Shown here piece by piece: positions 1-10,420 of a stretch of 64,000 nucleotides of DNA; the stretch's first letter is position 1; each line of letters begins with the position of its first letter. Under the pieces are notes generated by a model. That model saw nothing but the letters and a program-made list of their open reading frames with translations, was not told the DNA's origin and did no database searches. The DNA comes from Echiichthys vipera. Lineage: Eukaryota > Chordata > Actinopteri > Perciformes > Trachinidae. The position numbers and the translations under genes are program-made. The stretch is from assembly GCA_963691815.1 (NCBI GenBank), contig OY829650.1:32372577-32436576 (forward strand), given 5' to 3'.

Positions 1-2815
1 AGTTTCCCTTTTCAAAAGAAGAACACAGACTACCGCTGCCTGCTGGTGTGCAGTTATTTCCTCTCACACAGAACGTCTGCACTATGTCCATTAACAAGGC
101 TCCTTGGGAATAAAAAATGAACTTGACTGAGCTGAACTGTCATGCCTCTTGATTTCCTCACGACTAAATTAATTTGTTCCATATCTGTGTTCCAGATTTT
201 TAAAAATATAACATGTAGTTATATACTACAAAAAAAAAGTAGAAACTAATACAAAAAGTAATCCCTGTCAATTATCCCTTATGACCCACTAGAATGGATA
301 TCACAGCATGCAGGGTGAGCAGTCCTCTGATTCCCAACTGCCACCCTCAGCATCAGATACTGAAGCAATGGGCACAAGGCGGTGTGTGTCACACACATAA
401 CCACACAGCTGAAAAAGAAGCTCTGCATCCACTCATAATCCAACAGTGCAGCACATCCTAGCAAAAGGCTGTGCAGGTATGTTTGTATTTATTTGGACTT
501 TAAATGTAACATCCAGGAAACAATCAAAATACCATTTTATTCCTCTGATTCACTGCTTTGTCCTCACTGAATGGAGCTCGCTCTCTCCACCCAGTCTGTT
601 GCTCCCTCGACAGTTGACCCCATCTCTCACTCTCTCTCTTTCTCTGGGGAGGAGGAGGGGCCAACTCTGAATGCTGTGTGTTTACAGATGTTCAGGAATA
701 CCTTGTTTTTTTGGAGTTGCTTTTGAATATCCTTTAAAAAAGAGGCATAACTTGCAGAATACAACTGACACCTCCATTAATATGTGTAAAGCTGTTAGCT
801 GTCATGTTGAATTGTCTGATTTTTGCCATCGCCGTCTTCCATTCCACATGATATGACCACTGTGTAAGATTCTATATGCTTCATTCTTTCAGTTGGGTTG
901 TAAGAGTTGTGGGCTTAGAACTTTGAGTGTTGGTATGTTTGACTTGATTGCAGGTGCGGTGTTGAGACTTGTATGATTTCTTCACAGTGGTAACATTTAC
1001 CTCTCCACACACAACTCTGTTTTCTCTGCACACTGTTATTTTTACTGTTGTAACTCCTTTATAATTCTGCCCCTTCTAACCCTATTAACTGTCATCCATA
1101 CCCATCTCCCTTCGTATTTCAGACTCAACCTTTTTCTTTCCACTCTACCCTTTTTCACTCTCTATCTAGCTCCCTTTGTAGCTATACCACCTTCCCTCCC
1201 TCCCTGCCAACCCCCACTCCATCACCGCCCCCCCCCCACACACCATCTCCCTTCTTGCACAGCCGTCACTCTGAATTATTTTCAATGAGCTCCTTTATAG
1301 CGGGCGCCAGATCTCAGCTCCAACTCATCACTGAGCACAGGGCTGGGGGGACGCGCTCTGCATTTCGATCAGCTCTGAGCCTCCACTTTGCTATTAACCC
1401 CTTTCACACTAAACCCCACCACCACCCCCTCTTTCTACGCCTTAGCTCACTCTATTTCTCTACCCATGTTTACGCTCTCACCTCTCTACCTCCATCTTTC
1501 AACTGTTTTTTCTATATACGTGCAATTTTCTGTAAAGTATTTCTTCTCTTAATTCAGTGCCTTTATCAGCATGGTGAAACAACAATTTTATATTCAACAC
1601 AAACTGAAATGATAAAAATGTAAAAGTTTGAATAATGTTATAACATGTACTGTTATAAATCTGTAATAACAGTTTTGAATTGTATAAAAATGTGTACCAC
1701 ACAAACTGACATGGCAACATTTCATGTAATATTTATGTTAACCAATTAAAAGTCAGTATATGGGCATATAGTACATACGTGTTCACTCAGGTACACATCA
1801 ATGACAGTTCCAAGGAATCTTAAGTGAAATGAATGAATTTGGAATTTAATACTGAGCAGCAATTTGTATATTTTAACCGTTTTGCATCAGGAGATTACCC
1901 AGTTATCCGAAACTGTTGTATGGCAACAGGAAGTACGACCCAAACACAGACACAGAGGCTGAGGAAGTCAAATTGTGTAGAAAACCCACTGCTCAATCTC
2001 ACCAGATATTTGCTAAGGTGCAGAAGGTGAAGCAGATGAATGCAAAACTATAGAGAATCTGTGCACGCTTACGTAGATCTGTGCAAAACTTCAATTTATT
2101 TGCTAGCTTTTGGTCTAATCAGACCTTCATCACATCATACATTACACAGCAATGGGCAGGTAGAAGAAGCCAATCTCATTCCAATCATTTGCATGTAATA
2201 CACCTGCGTGCACCCTGTTGGATGAATCTCTACCTCCCGGGAACGGTTCCCTAAGTTCTGAATTGAGAACAGTGAGCCACACAAATAAAGGCCATGCCCA
2301 CCATACATTGCAGGAAGGGTGAAACAGTGAATATAGAAAAAAGAAACATTTACAGACATGAAGCACCTAACAGAAGTGCCATTCAAATGCATCTCATAAC
2401 ATAGTAAATGGGGCTTTGACATGTATCAGACTTGGCTTGTACCATTTTAAATCAGAGATCCCCTGAACAAAAAACAAACACCTCAGAATGATTAATTTTT
2501 TTTAAGTAATTTTACTGAATTTCTTATAATCTTATCTTAAAGTCCCACACAAGACATGTTTTAACGTATTTAGAAATACTCTGTTGTGATTGATATTTTG
2601 TTTAACATTGTTTTCCTATCTAAAAAGTGAAAAACAATACATTTACTTTTCTCCCTCATGAAATTTTCAGCACCTGGCCTCAACCCGCCCACCACTGCTC
2701 GTGCTACTGCATTCTACTAGTTTCTACCCAAGGTCGACTAGCAGTCCTGAAGTGAAAGAGAGCCCTACATGTTTGAACTGGCTTCAAACAGGAGGCACAG
2801 GGCAGCGGAGCCCGT
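1..2815. other. No recognisable gene
   Basis: Open frames here are short, overlap on both strands and show no family resemblance. The stretch at about 1030-1250 is pyrimidine-rich and ends in a short poly-C run. Around 2100-2135 a short interspersed-repeat-like segment with a small inverted repeat is followed by ordinary AT-rich DNA. Nothing else could be assigned. Confidence 0.6.
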
Positions 2816-2982
2816 TCGACTGTTTTTGAATATTTTCATCCGACCAAATCTGCAGTAAACAATCTACCTCCGCATCACACCAACGTGAACCTTTCGCCAC
2901 CATTGTTGTTGTTAAATGTCCGCGCATGGTCCCCCCTATGTCCGAACAGGCGCACATAAATTACGTCAGAACCGTTGTAGGT
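2816..2982 (+). repeat. Fragment (copy A) of a long-inverted-repeat MITE
   Basis: This segment matches the arm of the foldback element at 40390-41360 and the two halves of copy B (3238-3373 and 10104-10417). It is uninterrupted at the point where the LTR retrotransposon entered copy B, so it acts as a paralogous empty site: it reads straight through the cctccgcatcacacc junction. Both termini of the MITE are missing. Confidence 0.7.
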
Positions 2983-3237
2983 TACAGACTCTGGGTATGA
3001 ATGGATATGGAGCCTGGGCTGCTCGTAAGTCGCGTAGTGCTATTTTTTACTATAGAAACACACCAATAACGCTCATGCACATTATTAAAAATGTAACCAC
3101 TGTTCTTACTGAGATTACACAGGCCTAATATTATTCAAGTGTATAAAACAGGATCAAATACCTTATATACTATGAGTAGTTAAATCATGTTGAGTCCATC
3201 TCAACATGATGATCTGATGATAGTCCAATATAAGTAT
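2983..3237. other. Spacer between two MITE fragments, with a small hairpin
   Basis: No coding potential was seen. Positions 3184-3194 and 3200-3210 are perfect 11-bp inverted repeats (atcatgttgag and its complement) separated by 5 nt. Confidence 0.5.
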
Positions 3238-3373
3238 GTAACACGTCACACGCATTGATTGACGTCATCGCGATGCGTCGCTTTGTTTACCTCAGAATTT
3301 TTGTGCGTCTTGTCGACTGTTTTTGAATATTTTCATCCGACCAAATCTGCAGTAAACACTCTACCTCCGCATC
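3238..3373 (+). repeat. MITE copy B, part left of the LTR element
   Basis: The sequence matches the left arm of the 40390 foldback element (tgtcgactg, then the ccaaatctgcagtaaac region) and stops exactly at the 5-bp target duplication of the LTR retrotransposon. It continues at 10104. The far left terminus is missing. Confidence 0.7.
3369..3373. repeat. Target-site duplication, left copy (gcatc)
   Basis: The five bases gcatc directly precede the TG of the 5' LTR and recur at 10104-10108, directly after the CA of the 3' LTR. The uninterrupted paralogue at 2816-2982 carries a single gcatc. A duplication of 4-6 bp is normal for Ty3/gypsy integrases. Confidence 0.9.
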
Positions 3374-4174
3374 TGTTACGTACAGTGTTCTGTACGTCAT
3401 TTATGTTATACATGTTATAGGCCTACATGTATAGTGTTCTGTTTTGTGTAGTATGTTTGTGTTGTTGTTCTGTCTCCTCCTCCTGTTTTCATTCTCCAAA
3501 TTCTCAGATGTGCACACCTGGTCCCAATCACCAAATCACCACACCTGGTCCCAATCACCAAATCACCACACCTGTTCCAGATCTCCCATCAACCATTCCC
3601 CTTTAAATAGTCGTGTTTGTTTGTCAGTGGGGGAGTGCTTTGGTTTGAGCTGTGGCAGAGCTTTGGTTGAGCGCTGTTGGCTTGTTTTTTGGAGTATATT
3701 TTGCTAGTGTTTACTAGTGCTTGTGAGTGCTTGGCTCCTTTGTTGGTTTATTGTATTGTACACATTTGTTTAAACCTTATTACTTTAGTTGTTAGCAGCC
3801 TACTTTAGTTTTGTCTTTGTCTTTGTTAATTCTTTTGTTGTGCGCACAGGGTCAATAAGGATAGGTAAGATACCCCGGGGTTTACATATTTCATACACGT
3901 AGGTTTACCTGTTGTTAATGCCCTAGGTTAGAGTGAGCACCACCCACTGTACTTTTTGGGTGCAAAGCACCTGTCAATGGGGGGTGGGTTTTGTTATGTT
4001 CTTTTATTTGGTGCCACTGAAAGTCCTTGTTGATCCCTGTGCTGCCTTTTTGTAAATAAACACTTTATATTGAATTCACCTTTTGTCCTGGATTTTGTGT
4101 GACTGCACCCTCACTTGCCCAAACCTGTTGCCCTTATGTTGCGTCCTACTCCGAGCCATCAGGGGGGCGTAACA
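3374..4174 (+). repeat. 5' LTR of the Gmr1-like element
   Basis: It starts tgttacg and ends gcgtaaca. It contains a TATA-like tttaaata at 3602-3609, a polyadenylation signal aataaa at 4055-4060, and a tandem duplication of a roughly 24-bp unit around 3515-3570 (cacacctggtcccaatcacc repeated). It matches 9293-10103 apart from two substitutions seen by eye and one fewer copy of a 10-bp tandem unit. Confidence 0.93.
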
Positions 4175-4179
4175 TAAAA

Positions 4180-4197
4180 TGGGGGCTCGTCCGGGAT
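4180..4197 (+). other. Primer-binding site, tRNA-Pro type
   Basis: The 18 bases tgggggctcgtccgggat lie 5 nt after the 5' LTR. This is the well-known tRNA-Pro primer-site sequence also used by murine leukaemia virus. It would prime minus-strand DNA synthesis. Confidence 0.85.
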
Positions 4198-4304
4198 CCT
4201 TGATCCTTTTAAGCAACGGGTTTGATGAGTGTTGGTATGCAGTGCACACGTCAAGTAGGCTGGTAGTGTTGGTAAAGTATTGGCTTAAGGCTATTTGAGA
4301 AAAA

Positions 4305-7151
4305 ATGAGTACCTTTGATCTTGAGGGTTTTCTTAGTGATCCTTCTGTGGATCAGATTGATCGCTGCAGAAAAAAAGATTTGTATGCCATTGCGGCACAT
4401 TTTTCATTTGAAGCATCAGCAAGTCTGCTTAAAGCAGAATTGAAAGAAGCTGTGATACAGATGTTAGTGCACGAAAAAGTGCTTGGTGCTGGCAGCGGTG
4501 CGACTGCTAGTGAGCCTACTATTTCCCCATCCTTGTCTTCTAGCTCAGAGAAGGAGAGCAGGGAGGAAGAGGTAGTTGAGAGAGGGCTGGTTGAGGATGA
4601 GCCAGTTCCTGTAGATACCGACTCTAATGTGGAGTTAAAGCCTCCTCGTACTGTGCCCCGATTCTCTCCGTTTTCCTTACCTAGGGTAAGTGATGATGCC
4701 CGCCATAGGCTAAGCATAGCGCGTTTGCAACTGGAGGCTGAAAAAAAAAATAGAGACGCCGAATACAGTCACAAGTTGGCTATTCGAAAGATGGAGCTAG
4801 AGATGGAGGCGGACACCGCCAACAGAAAAATTGAATTAGAGATAGCTGCAGAAAAAGAGGTTAAGCTTAAGCGCCTAGAACTGGAAGCTGTGAGTTTGGC
4901 TCAATCACCTGGTCATAGGTCCACACATTCTGATCCCTCCGCGCCTACGAGAGGTTCTGAGGTGAGCAGAAATGTTGTTTTGGTACCTCAATTTCGTGAG
5001 GCGGAAGTAGATGTCTATTTTACTGCTTTTGAGCGGGTTGCCACCTCACTGAAATGGCCAAAAGAGGTTTGGTCGATACTGCTTCAGTGTAAACTGACAG
5101 GTAAGGCCCAGGAAATTTTAGCTACACTTTCTCTAGAAGAGAGTATGTGTTATGAAACGATCAAGACAGCTGTGCTTCGTGCCTACGAACTAGTGCCTGA
5201 GGCATATAGACAGAAGTTTAGAACTTTAAAAAAAATGTCTAATAAAACCTTTGTTGAGTTCGCCCGTGAGAAGGAGACCTTGTTTAATCGATGGTGCAAG
5301 GCAAGCAACGCGATTAATTTTAACACTCTGTCACAATTGGTTCTCATTGAAGAGTTCAAGAATAGTCTGCCTGATCGTATTGTGACGTATCTCAATGCGC
5401 AAAAGGTAGGGACATTAGCGGAGGCTGCTGTGCTTGCCGATGAGTTTGTTTTATCGCACAAACTAACTTTTGTGAGTCCCCGATACGAGAGTAGGTCTTT
5501 TACTCCTTCTGCCTCGGCTAGAATGCCGTCTAGTCCTCCACGTCCATTGCCACTCCGCTCCACTGAGGAACGAGAGTGTTTCTATTGTCACCAAACAGGT
5601 CACGTAAAGAATGACTGTTTTATGTTAAAACGCAAGCTGTCACAGCCAAGCAAACGACCAAAAGAGGTTTTGTTTGTGCGAACGTTGGTGGGTCCAGTGT
5701 CCCTAGCCCCGGAGATGGAGGGTGACAATCTGGAACCCTGTTATGAACCGTTCATGTTGGACGGGTTGGTTTCTCTCAGCGCAAATGCGTTGAACCAGTG
5801 TCCAGTGCGTATCCTCAGAGATACTGGCGCAGCACAGTCATTTATATTAATGGATGTGTTACCTTTTAGTAATGACTCTTTAAGTGGCTCTAGTGTGCTA
5901 GTGCAAGGGATTGAAATGGGGTTTGTGTCTGTGCCTCTCCATGAGATACATTTATCCTGCGACTTAGCAAATGGAGTGTTTAAAGTGGGTGTGCGCCCGT
6001 CTTTGCCTGTTAGAGGCGTCACATTTCTGCTAGGGAATGACATCGCTGGTGGCAAAGTGATGCCAGTTTTAGAAGTTCTAGAACGACCTGAGATTTTGCA
6101 GCCTGATGTGTTGGCTCAGGACTTCCCTGAAGTGTTCCCTGTGTGTGTGGTCACACGTGCTCAAGCACGTAGTTTGGGTGAAGTAGTTGGTTTGTCGGAT
6201 ACTCTGTTTGCGACTGAGTTGACCGGCCAGACTGTTTCTCCACCTGTGTTTCCTCAGTCTTCTGCTGAGCCGAGTGTCCAGCCTAAGGTTCAATGTGATA
6301 CTTCCACCAAAGAGACAACTAGTTTGCCTATGATAAGAAGTAATCTTATTGCTGCTCAGAAAGAGGATGTGACTTTAGCGAAGTGTTTTGATGCGGCTCT
6401 TGCTCCAGAGAGCGCTAAAAATAAAGACAGTGATTATTTTGTTGAAAGTGATCTCTTGATGCGGAGATGGAAGTCTCGCGCTGAGTTGAATAATGAGTGG
6501 ACTAATGTCTTTCAAATTGTTGTACCTACACCGTACCGACAGTCCGTTTTATCTCTGGCTCATGAACATCTCTGGTCTGGTCATCTAGGGATTACAAAAA
6601 CCTATGACCGAGTGTTGCGACAGTTCTTCTGGCCAGGTTTGAAGCAAGATGTGTCGTTGTTTTGCCGTACATGCCATGTATGTCAGGTCACGGGGAAGCC
6701 TAATCAGGTTATAAAGCCCGCGCCTCTTCCCCCGGTCCCAGCTATAGGTGAACCATTTGAGCATGTACTTGTGGATTGTGTTGGCCCTCTGCCAAAAACG
6801 AAATCCGGTAACCAGTTCCTGTTGACCATAATGTGTGTAGCTACCCGGTACCCTGAGGCTATCCCTCTTAGGAGCATAACAGCTCAGTCAGTAGTAAAGG
6901 CCCTGATCAAGTTCTTTTCTACTTTCGGCCTCCCTAAGATTGTGCAAACCGATCAAGGTACCAACTTCCTTTCGGGGATTTTTGAGCAGGTTTTAACATC
7001 ACTGTCTATCTCACACAGGATCTCGAGTGCTTATCACCCGGAGTCACAGGGCGCGCTCGAAAGATGGCATCAGACGTTCAAGTCAGTGTTGCGAAAATAC
7101 ACTATGGAGAGTGGTAGGGAATGGGCTCCCTTTGGCTTTATTTGCGGTTAG
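4305..7151 (+). pseudogene. Gag-protease-integrase part of Gmr1-like polyprotein (948 codons, frameshifted at its end)
   Basis: Residues 20-55 form a SAP-like helical segment and 130-195 a charged probable coiled coil. Residues 225-390 form the capsid-like gag region. The zinc knuckle is C425-C428-H433-C438. The protease active site is D506-T507-G508-A509, with an LLGND flap-side motif near 575. The integrase zinc finger uses H753, H760, C790 and C793, and its catalytic core has D824, D883 and E919 (spacing 58 and 35). Gag and pol share one frame. Reading shifts near 7119-7125, so the last residues (APFGFICG) are out of frame and the frame stops at 7151. The start was chosen as the first ATG of the open frame, 108 nt after the primer site. 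All catalytic residues visible here are intact, so the lesion is downstream of the DDE core. Confidence 0.9.
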
Positions 7152-7932
7152 GGAAATAGTGCAAGAGTCACTAGGATTTAGTCCAGCAGAGCTGGTGTTT
7201 GGTCACACAATGAGAGGCCCGTTAAGAATGTTGAGAGACCAGTTAACTGGCGAGAGTTCGCCCACCCAGCGAAACGTTCTGACCTACGTGAGTCGCTTCA
7301 GAGAACGACTGCACGAGGCTTGCAGTATCGCTAGGGAGAGTCTCTCTGTTGCACAACAGGGTATGAAGCGGCATTTCGATAAGAAAGCACTTCCACGGTC
7401 TTTTAATGCAGGTGACTTGGTTTTAGTGTTGCTGCCTATTCCAGGTAGTTCAATGAGTGCACGATTTTCAGGACCGTACACTATTGACAGTAGTTTGAGT
7501 GAGACTGATTATGTTGTCAGAACCCCTGATAGAAGGCGGAAAACCAGAGTGTGTCACATTAACATGTTGAAAAAGTACTACACTAGAGGCGACGCTCAGC
7601 CTGAGACACACAGTGCGCCTCTTGTAGCCACTGTTGCGGCTGCGGTGTCAGTAGCTGTGAGCCCTACTGCAGTGAATGATGAGGATGGCCTGAGTTTGCA
7701 CAATGCCCAGCAACAGACCCCTCGGTTGGCAAACTCCGAAATGTTGTTAAAACTACCGTCTTTAATGCATCATTTAAGAAGGGAACAGGAAGCTGACCTA
7801 CTCTGCCTTATCTCTGAGTTCCCCTGTCTGTTTGGAGATGTGCCTACCCGCACCACGGTGTTAGAGCACGACATAGAGGTGGGTGATTCCAGACCAATTA
7901 AACAGCACCCATACAGAGTAAATGCTTTTTAA
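7120..7932 (+). pseudogene. Integrase C-terminal part of Gmr1-like polyprotein, next frame
   Basis: The frame shifted by one base continues the integrase: LPLALFAVREI, then QESLGFSPAELVFG, typical of the region after the catalytic E. It then enters a GPY/F-like chromatin- or DNA-binding C-terminal module (SARFSGPYTID ... RVCHINMLKKYY), followed by a linker into the start of the RT region (EHDIEVGDSRPIKQHPYRV). It ends at TAA 7930-7932, which lies inside a 24-nt inserted segment (see the inverted repeat 7878-7952). There is no start codon of its own. It is the continuation of 4305-7151 after a net one-base shift. Confidence 0.85.
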
Positions 7933-7952
7933 TTGGTCTGGAATCACCCACC
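7878..7952. repeat. Perfect 25-bp inverted repeat created by a templated insertion
   Basis: Bases 7878-7902 and 7928-7952 are exact reverse complements separated by 25 nt. The right arm is not expected in the polyprotein: frame and RT homology resume immediately after it, and the extra 24 nt (7930-7953) bring an in-frame TAA. The left arm is normal coding sequence. The arrangement fits copying of the left arm in inverse orientation by strand or template switching. Confidence 0.85.
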
Positions 7953-9171
7953 TAAAAGATCTCTGATAAAAAAAGAGGTTGATTATTTATTGGAACATAA
8001 TTTAGCACAGCCCAGCTCTAGCCCATGGAGTTCTCCGTGCTTATTAGTTCCAAAGCCTGACGCTACTGTCCGATTCTGTACAGATTATCGGAAGGTAAAC
8101 CATGTAACTGTACCTGACTCTTTTCCTATACCCCGCGTGGATGATTGCGTGGATACCATAGGATCAGCTCGATTTGTCACAAAGTTAGACCTATTGAAAG
8201 GTTATTGGCAAGTTCCCCTTTCACCACGGGCTTCTGCCATCAGTGCTTTTGTGACTCCAGATAATTTTCTACAGTATTCCGTGATGGCATTCGGGATGCG
8301 AAACGCACCGGCCACTTTCCAGAGGTTGGTGAACATTGTATTTAGTGGTGTGCCTAACTGTACTGCATATTTGGATGATGTGGTAATACACTCGTCAGAG
8401 TGGCCTGATCATGTGGATTCGCTCAGAACCGTGTTTCAACGACTGGCTGATGCGTCTCTGACATTGAACCTCGCGAAATGTGAGTTTGGGAAGGCGATGG
8501 TGACCTACTTGGGTAAACAGGTGGGCGGAGGCCAAGTGCGTCCCTTGGAGGCCAAGATCGCAGCTATTACGTCTTTCCCAGTACCCACCACTCGGCGGGA
8601 GTTACGCCGATTCCTCGGAATGACAGGTTACTATAGAGGGTTCTGTAGGAACTTCTCTTCTGTTGCAGCCCCAATGACTGACTTGATCAGTCCATTGGTT
8701 AAGTTTGTATGGTCAGATAGGTGTCAAATCGCCTTTGAATGCTGCAAAGCGTTATTGTGTAATGCCCCAGTACTGAGTGCTCCTGATTTTAATAAACCGT
8801 TTGCCATCGAAGTCGATGCGAGCTGTATCGGTGCTGGTGCAGTTTTAACTCAGATGGATTCTGAGGGTTTGGTCCACCCTGTAGGTTTCTTTTCAAAGAA
8901 ATTTAATAGTAGCCAAATGCGCTACTCTACAATAGAGCAGGAGACGTTGGCTTTGCTGCTCGCGCTCCAATTTTTCGAGGTGTATGTTGGGTCCAGTGCG
9001 GAGCCTGTGGTGATTTACACAGACCACAATCCACTGGTGTTTTTGCATCGCATGCATAACCAAAACCAGCGACTTATGCGTTGGTCTTTGGTTATCACGA
9101 ATTACAACCTGGTGATCCACCACAAAAAGGGCACGGAGAATGTATTTGCAGATGCTCTGTCTCGGGTGTAA
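7933..9171 (+). pseudogene. Reverse transcriptase-RNase H part of Gmr1-like polyprotein
   Basis: Counting from 7933, the RT palm shows KLDLLKGYWQVPL with catalytic D86 and the YLDD box with D148/D149. The thumb follows. RNase H has D295 (AIEVDAS), E337 (IEQETLA), D364 (YTDHNPL) and D407 (ADALSRV). All are intact and the domain ends cleanly at the stop, where the 3' untranslated region begins. It is in the same frame as the integrase tail (7120-7932), from which it is cut off only by the stop inside the inverted insertion. The first codons up to 7953 belong to that insertion. There is no chromodomain and no envelope-like ORF downstream. Confidence 0.9.
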
Positions 9172-9281
9172 CTAGTGTGGGTCAGTAGTTACTGGGGGCA
9201 ATTTTGATTGATTTTGATTTTTGTACTATTAAAGTTGTGTTTACGGGATGGTTTGAGGTATCAGCCATGGGCTGACTCTTT

Positions 9282-9292
9282 ATGGGGGGGAG
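9282..9292 (+). other. Polypurine tract
   Basis: The purine run atgggggggag directly precedes the TG of the 3' LTR. It would be the plus-strand primer. Confidence 0.8.
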
Positions 9293-10103
9293 TGTTACGT
9301 ACAGTGTTCTGTACGTCATTTATGTTATACATGTTATAGGCCTACATGTATAGTGTTCTGTTTTGTGTAGTATGTTTGTGTTGTTGTTCTGTCTCCTCCT
9401 CCTGTTTTCATTCTCCAAATTCTCAGATGTGCACACCTGGTCCCAATCACCAAATCACCACACCTGGTCCCAATCACCAAATCACCACACCTGTTCCAGA
9501 TCTCCCATCAACCATTCCCCTTTAAATAGTCGTGTTTGTTTGTCAGTGGGGGAGTGCTTTGGTTTGAGCTGTGGCAGAGCTTTGGTTGAGCGCTGTTGGC
9601 TTGTTTTTTGGAGTATATTTTGCTAGTGTTTACTAGTGTTTGTGAGTGCTTGTGAGTGCTTGGCTCCTTTGTTGGTTTATTGTATTGTACACATTTGTTT
9701 AAACCTTATTACTTTAGTTGTTAGCAGCCTACTTTAGTTTTGTCTTTGTCTTTGTTAATTCTTTTGTTGTGCGCACAGGGTCAATAAGGATAGGTAAGAT
9801 ACCCCGGGGTTTACATATTTCATACACGTAGGTTTACCTGTTGTTAATGCCCTAGGTTAGAGTGAGCACCACCCACTGTACTTTTTGGGTGCAAAGCACC
9901 TGTCAATGGGGGGTGGGTTTTGTTATGTTCTTTTATTTGGTGCCACTGACAGTCCTTGTTGATCCCTGTGTTGCCTTTTTGTAAATAAACACTTTATATT
10001 GAATTCACCTTTTGTCCTGGATTTTGTGTGACTGCACCCTCACTTGCCCAAACCTGTTGCCCTTATGTTGCGTCCTACTCCGAGCCATCAGGGGGGCGTA
10101 ACA
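9293..10103 (+). repeat. 3' LTR of the Gmr1-like element
   Basis: This is nearly identical to 3374-4174. It carries one additional copy of a tgtgagtgct unit near 9645 and two substitutions (near 9951 and 9971). It ends aaca, followed by the gcatc duplication. Confidence 0.93.
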
Positions 10104-10417
10104 GCATCACACCAACGTGAACCTTTCGCCACCATTGTTGTTGTTCAATGTCCGCGCATGGTCCCCCCTATGTCCGAACAGGCGCACATAAATTACGTCA
10201 GAACCGTCGTAGGCCTCGTGCTCGTACACGTGCGCGCGCTCGTGCTCGTACATGTGCAAACAGGCTCTACAAAAGCCCACCCCTCTCAGGCGGGCCGTGG
10301 ACGGCCCGCTGACCACAGCTATGCGCGGAGCGGGTGCACTCACACTGCTCAAACGCACTAGGCTTCAGCTGAAAAAGCGGTTTTGGCCCGGTGCGGAAGG
10401 ACAGTGTGAGTGCGCTC
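10104..10417 (+). repeat. MITE copy B, part right of the LTR element, with intact right terminus
   Basis: It starts with the second gcatc target duplication (10104-10108). It then continues the MITE through the cacacc/aacgtgaacc region, a run of alternating purine-pyrimidine acgtgcgcgcgctcg, and the terminal repeat ending gtgagtgcgctc, followed by TTA (10418-10420). The terminus matches the ends of the 40390-41360 copy. Confidence 0.75.
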
Positions 10418-10420
10418 TTA

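Larger units (their letters stand above)
3374..10103 (+). mobile_element. Gmr1-like Ty3/gypsy LTR retrotransposon, full length but with broken ORFs
   Basis: This 6,730-bp element has two LTRs (801 and 811 bp, both TG...CA), a tRNA-Pro-type primer site, a polypurine tract and gcatc target duplications. The domain order read from the sequence is gag with zinc knuckle, aspartic protease, integrase (HHCC plus D58D35E), then reverse transcriptase and RNase H. RT and RNase H are gypsy-like, but integrase precedes RT as in copia. This order is the established hallmark of the deuterostome Gmr1 group. By eye the LTRs differ by two substitutions and one 10-bp tandem copy, so insertion looks recent. A frameshift near 7119-7125 and a stop at 7930-7932 prevent a continuous product. 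It sits inside a MITE copy. Confidence 0.92.

Noticed and set aside
1255..1623. Plus-strand frame of 122 codons
   Set aside because: Pyrimidine-rich composition keeps it open by chance. No domain, no start context and no supporting splice sites.
2101..2135. Possible hammerhead-ribozyme core on the minus strand (tgatgaaggtctgattagacc)
   Set aside because: An extra A separates the TGATGA box from the stem, the first core C is changed and GAAA is replaced by AAAA. It does not meet the core requirements.
3444..3707. An 87-codon frame repeated identically at 9363-9626
   Set aside because: Both lie within the LTRs. The repetition is that of the LTR itself, and the residues reflect U3 tandem repeats, not a gene.
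7113..7151. Programmed frameshift in pol
   Set aside because: The frame change is inside the integrase domain, beyond its catalytic Glu, with no slippery heptamer or gag-pol boundary. A mutation or sequence error is more likely.
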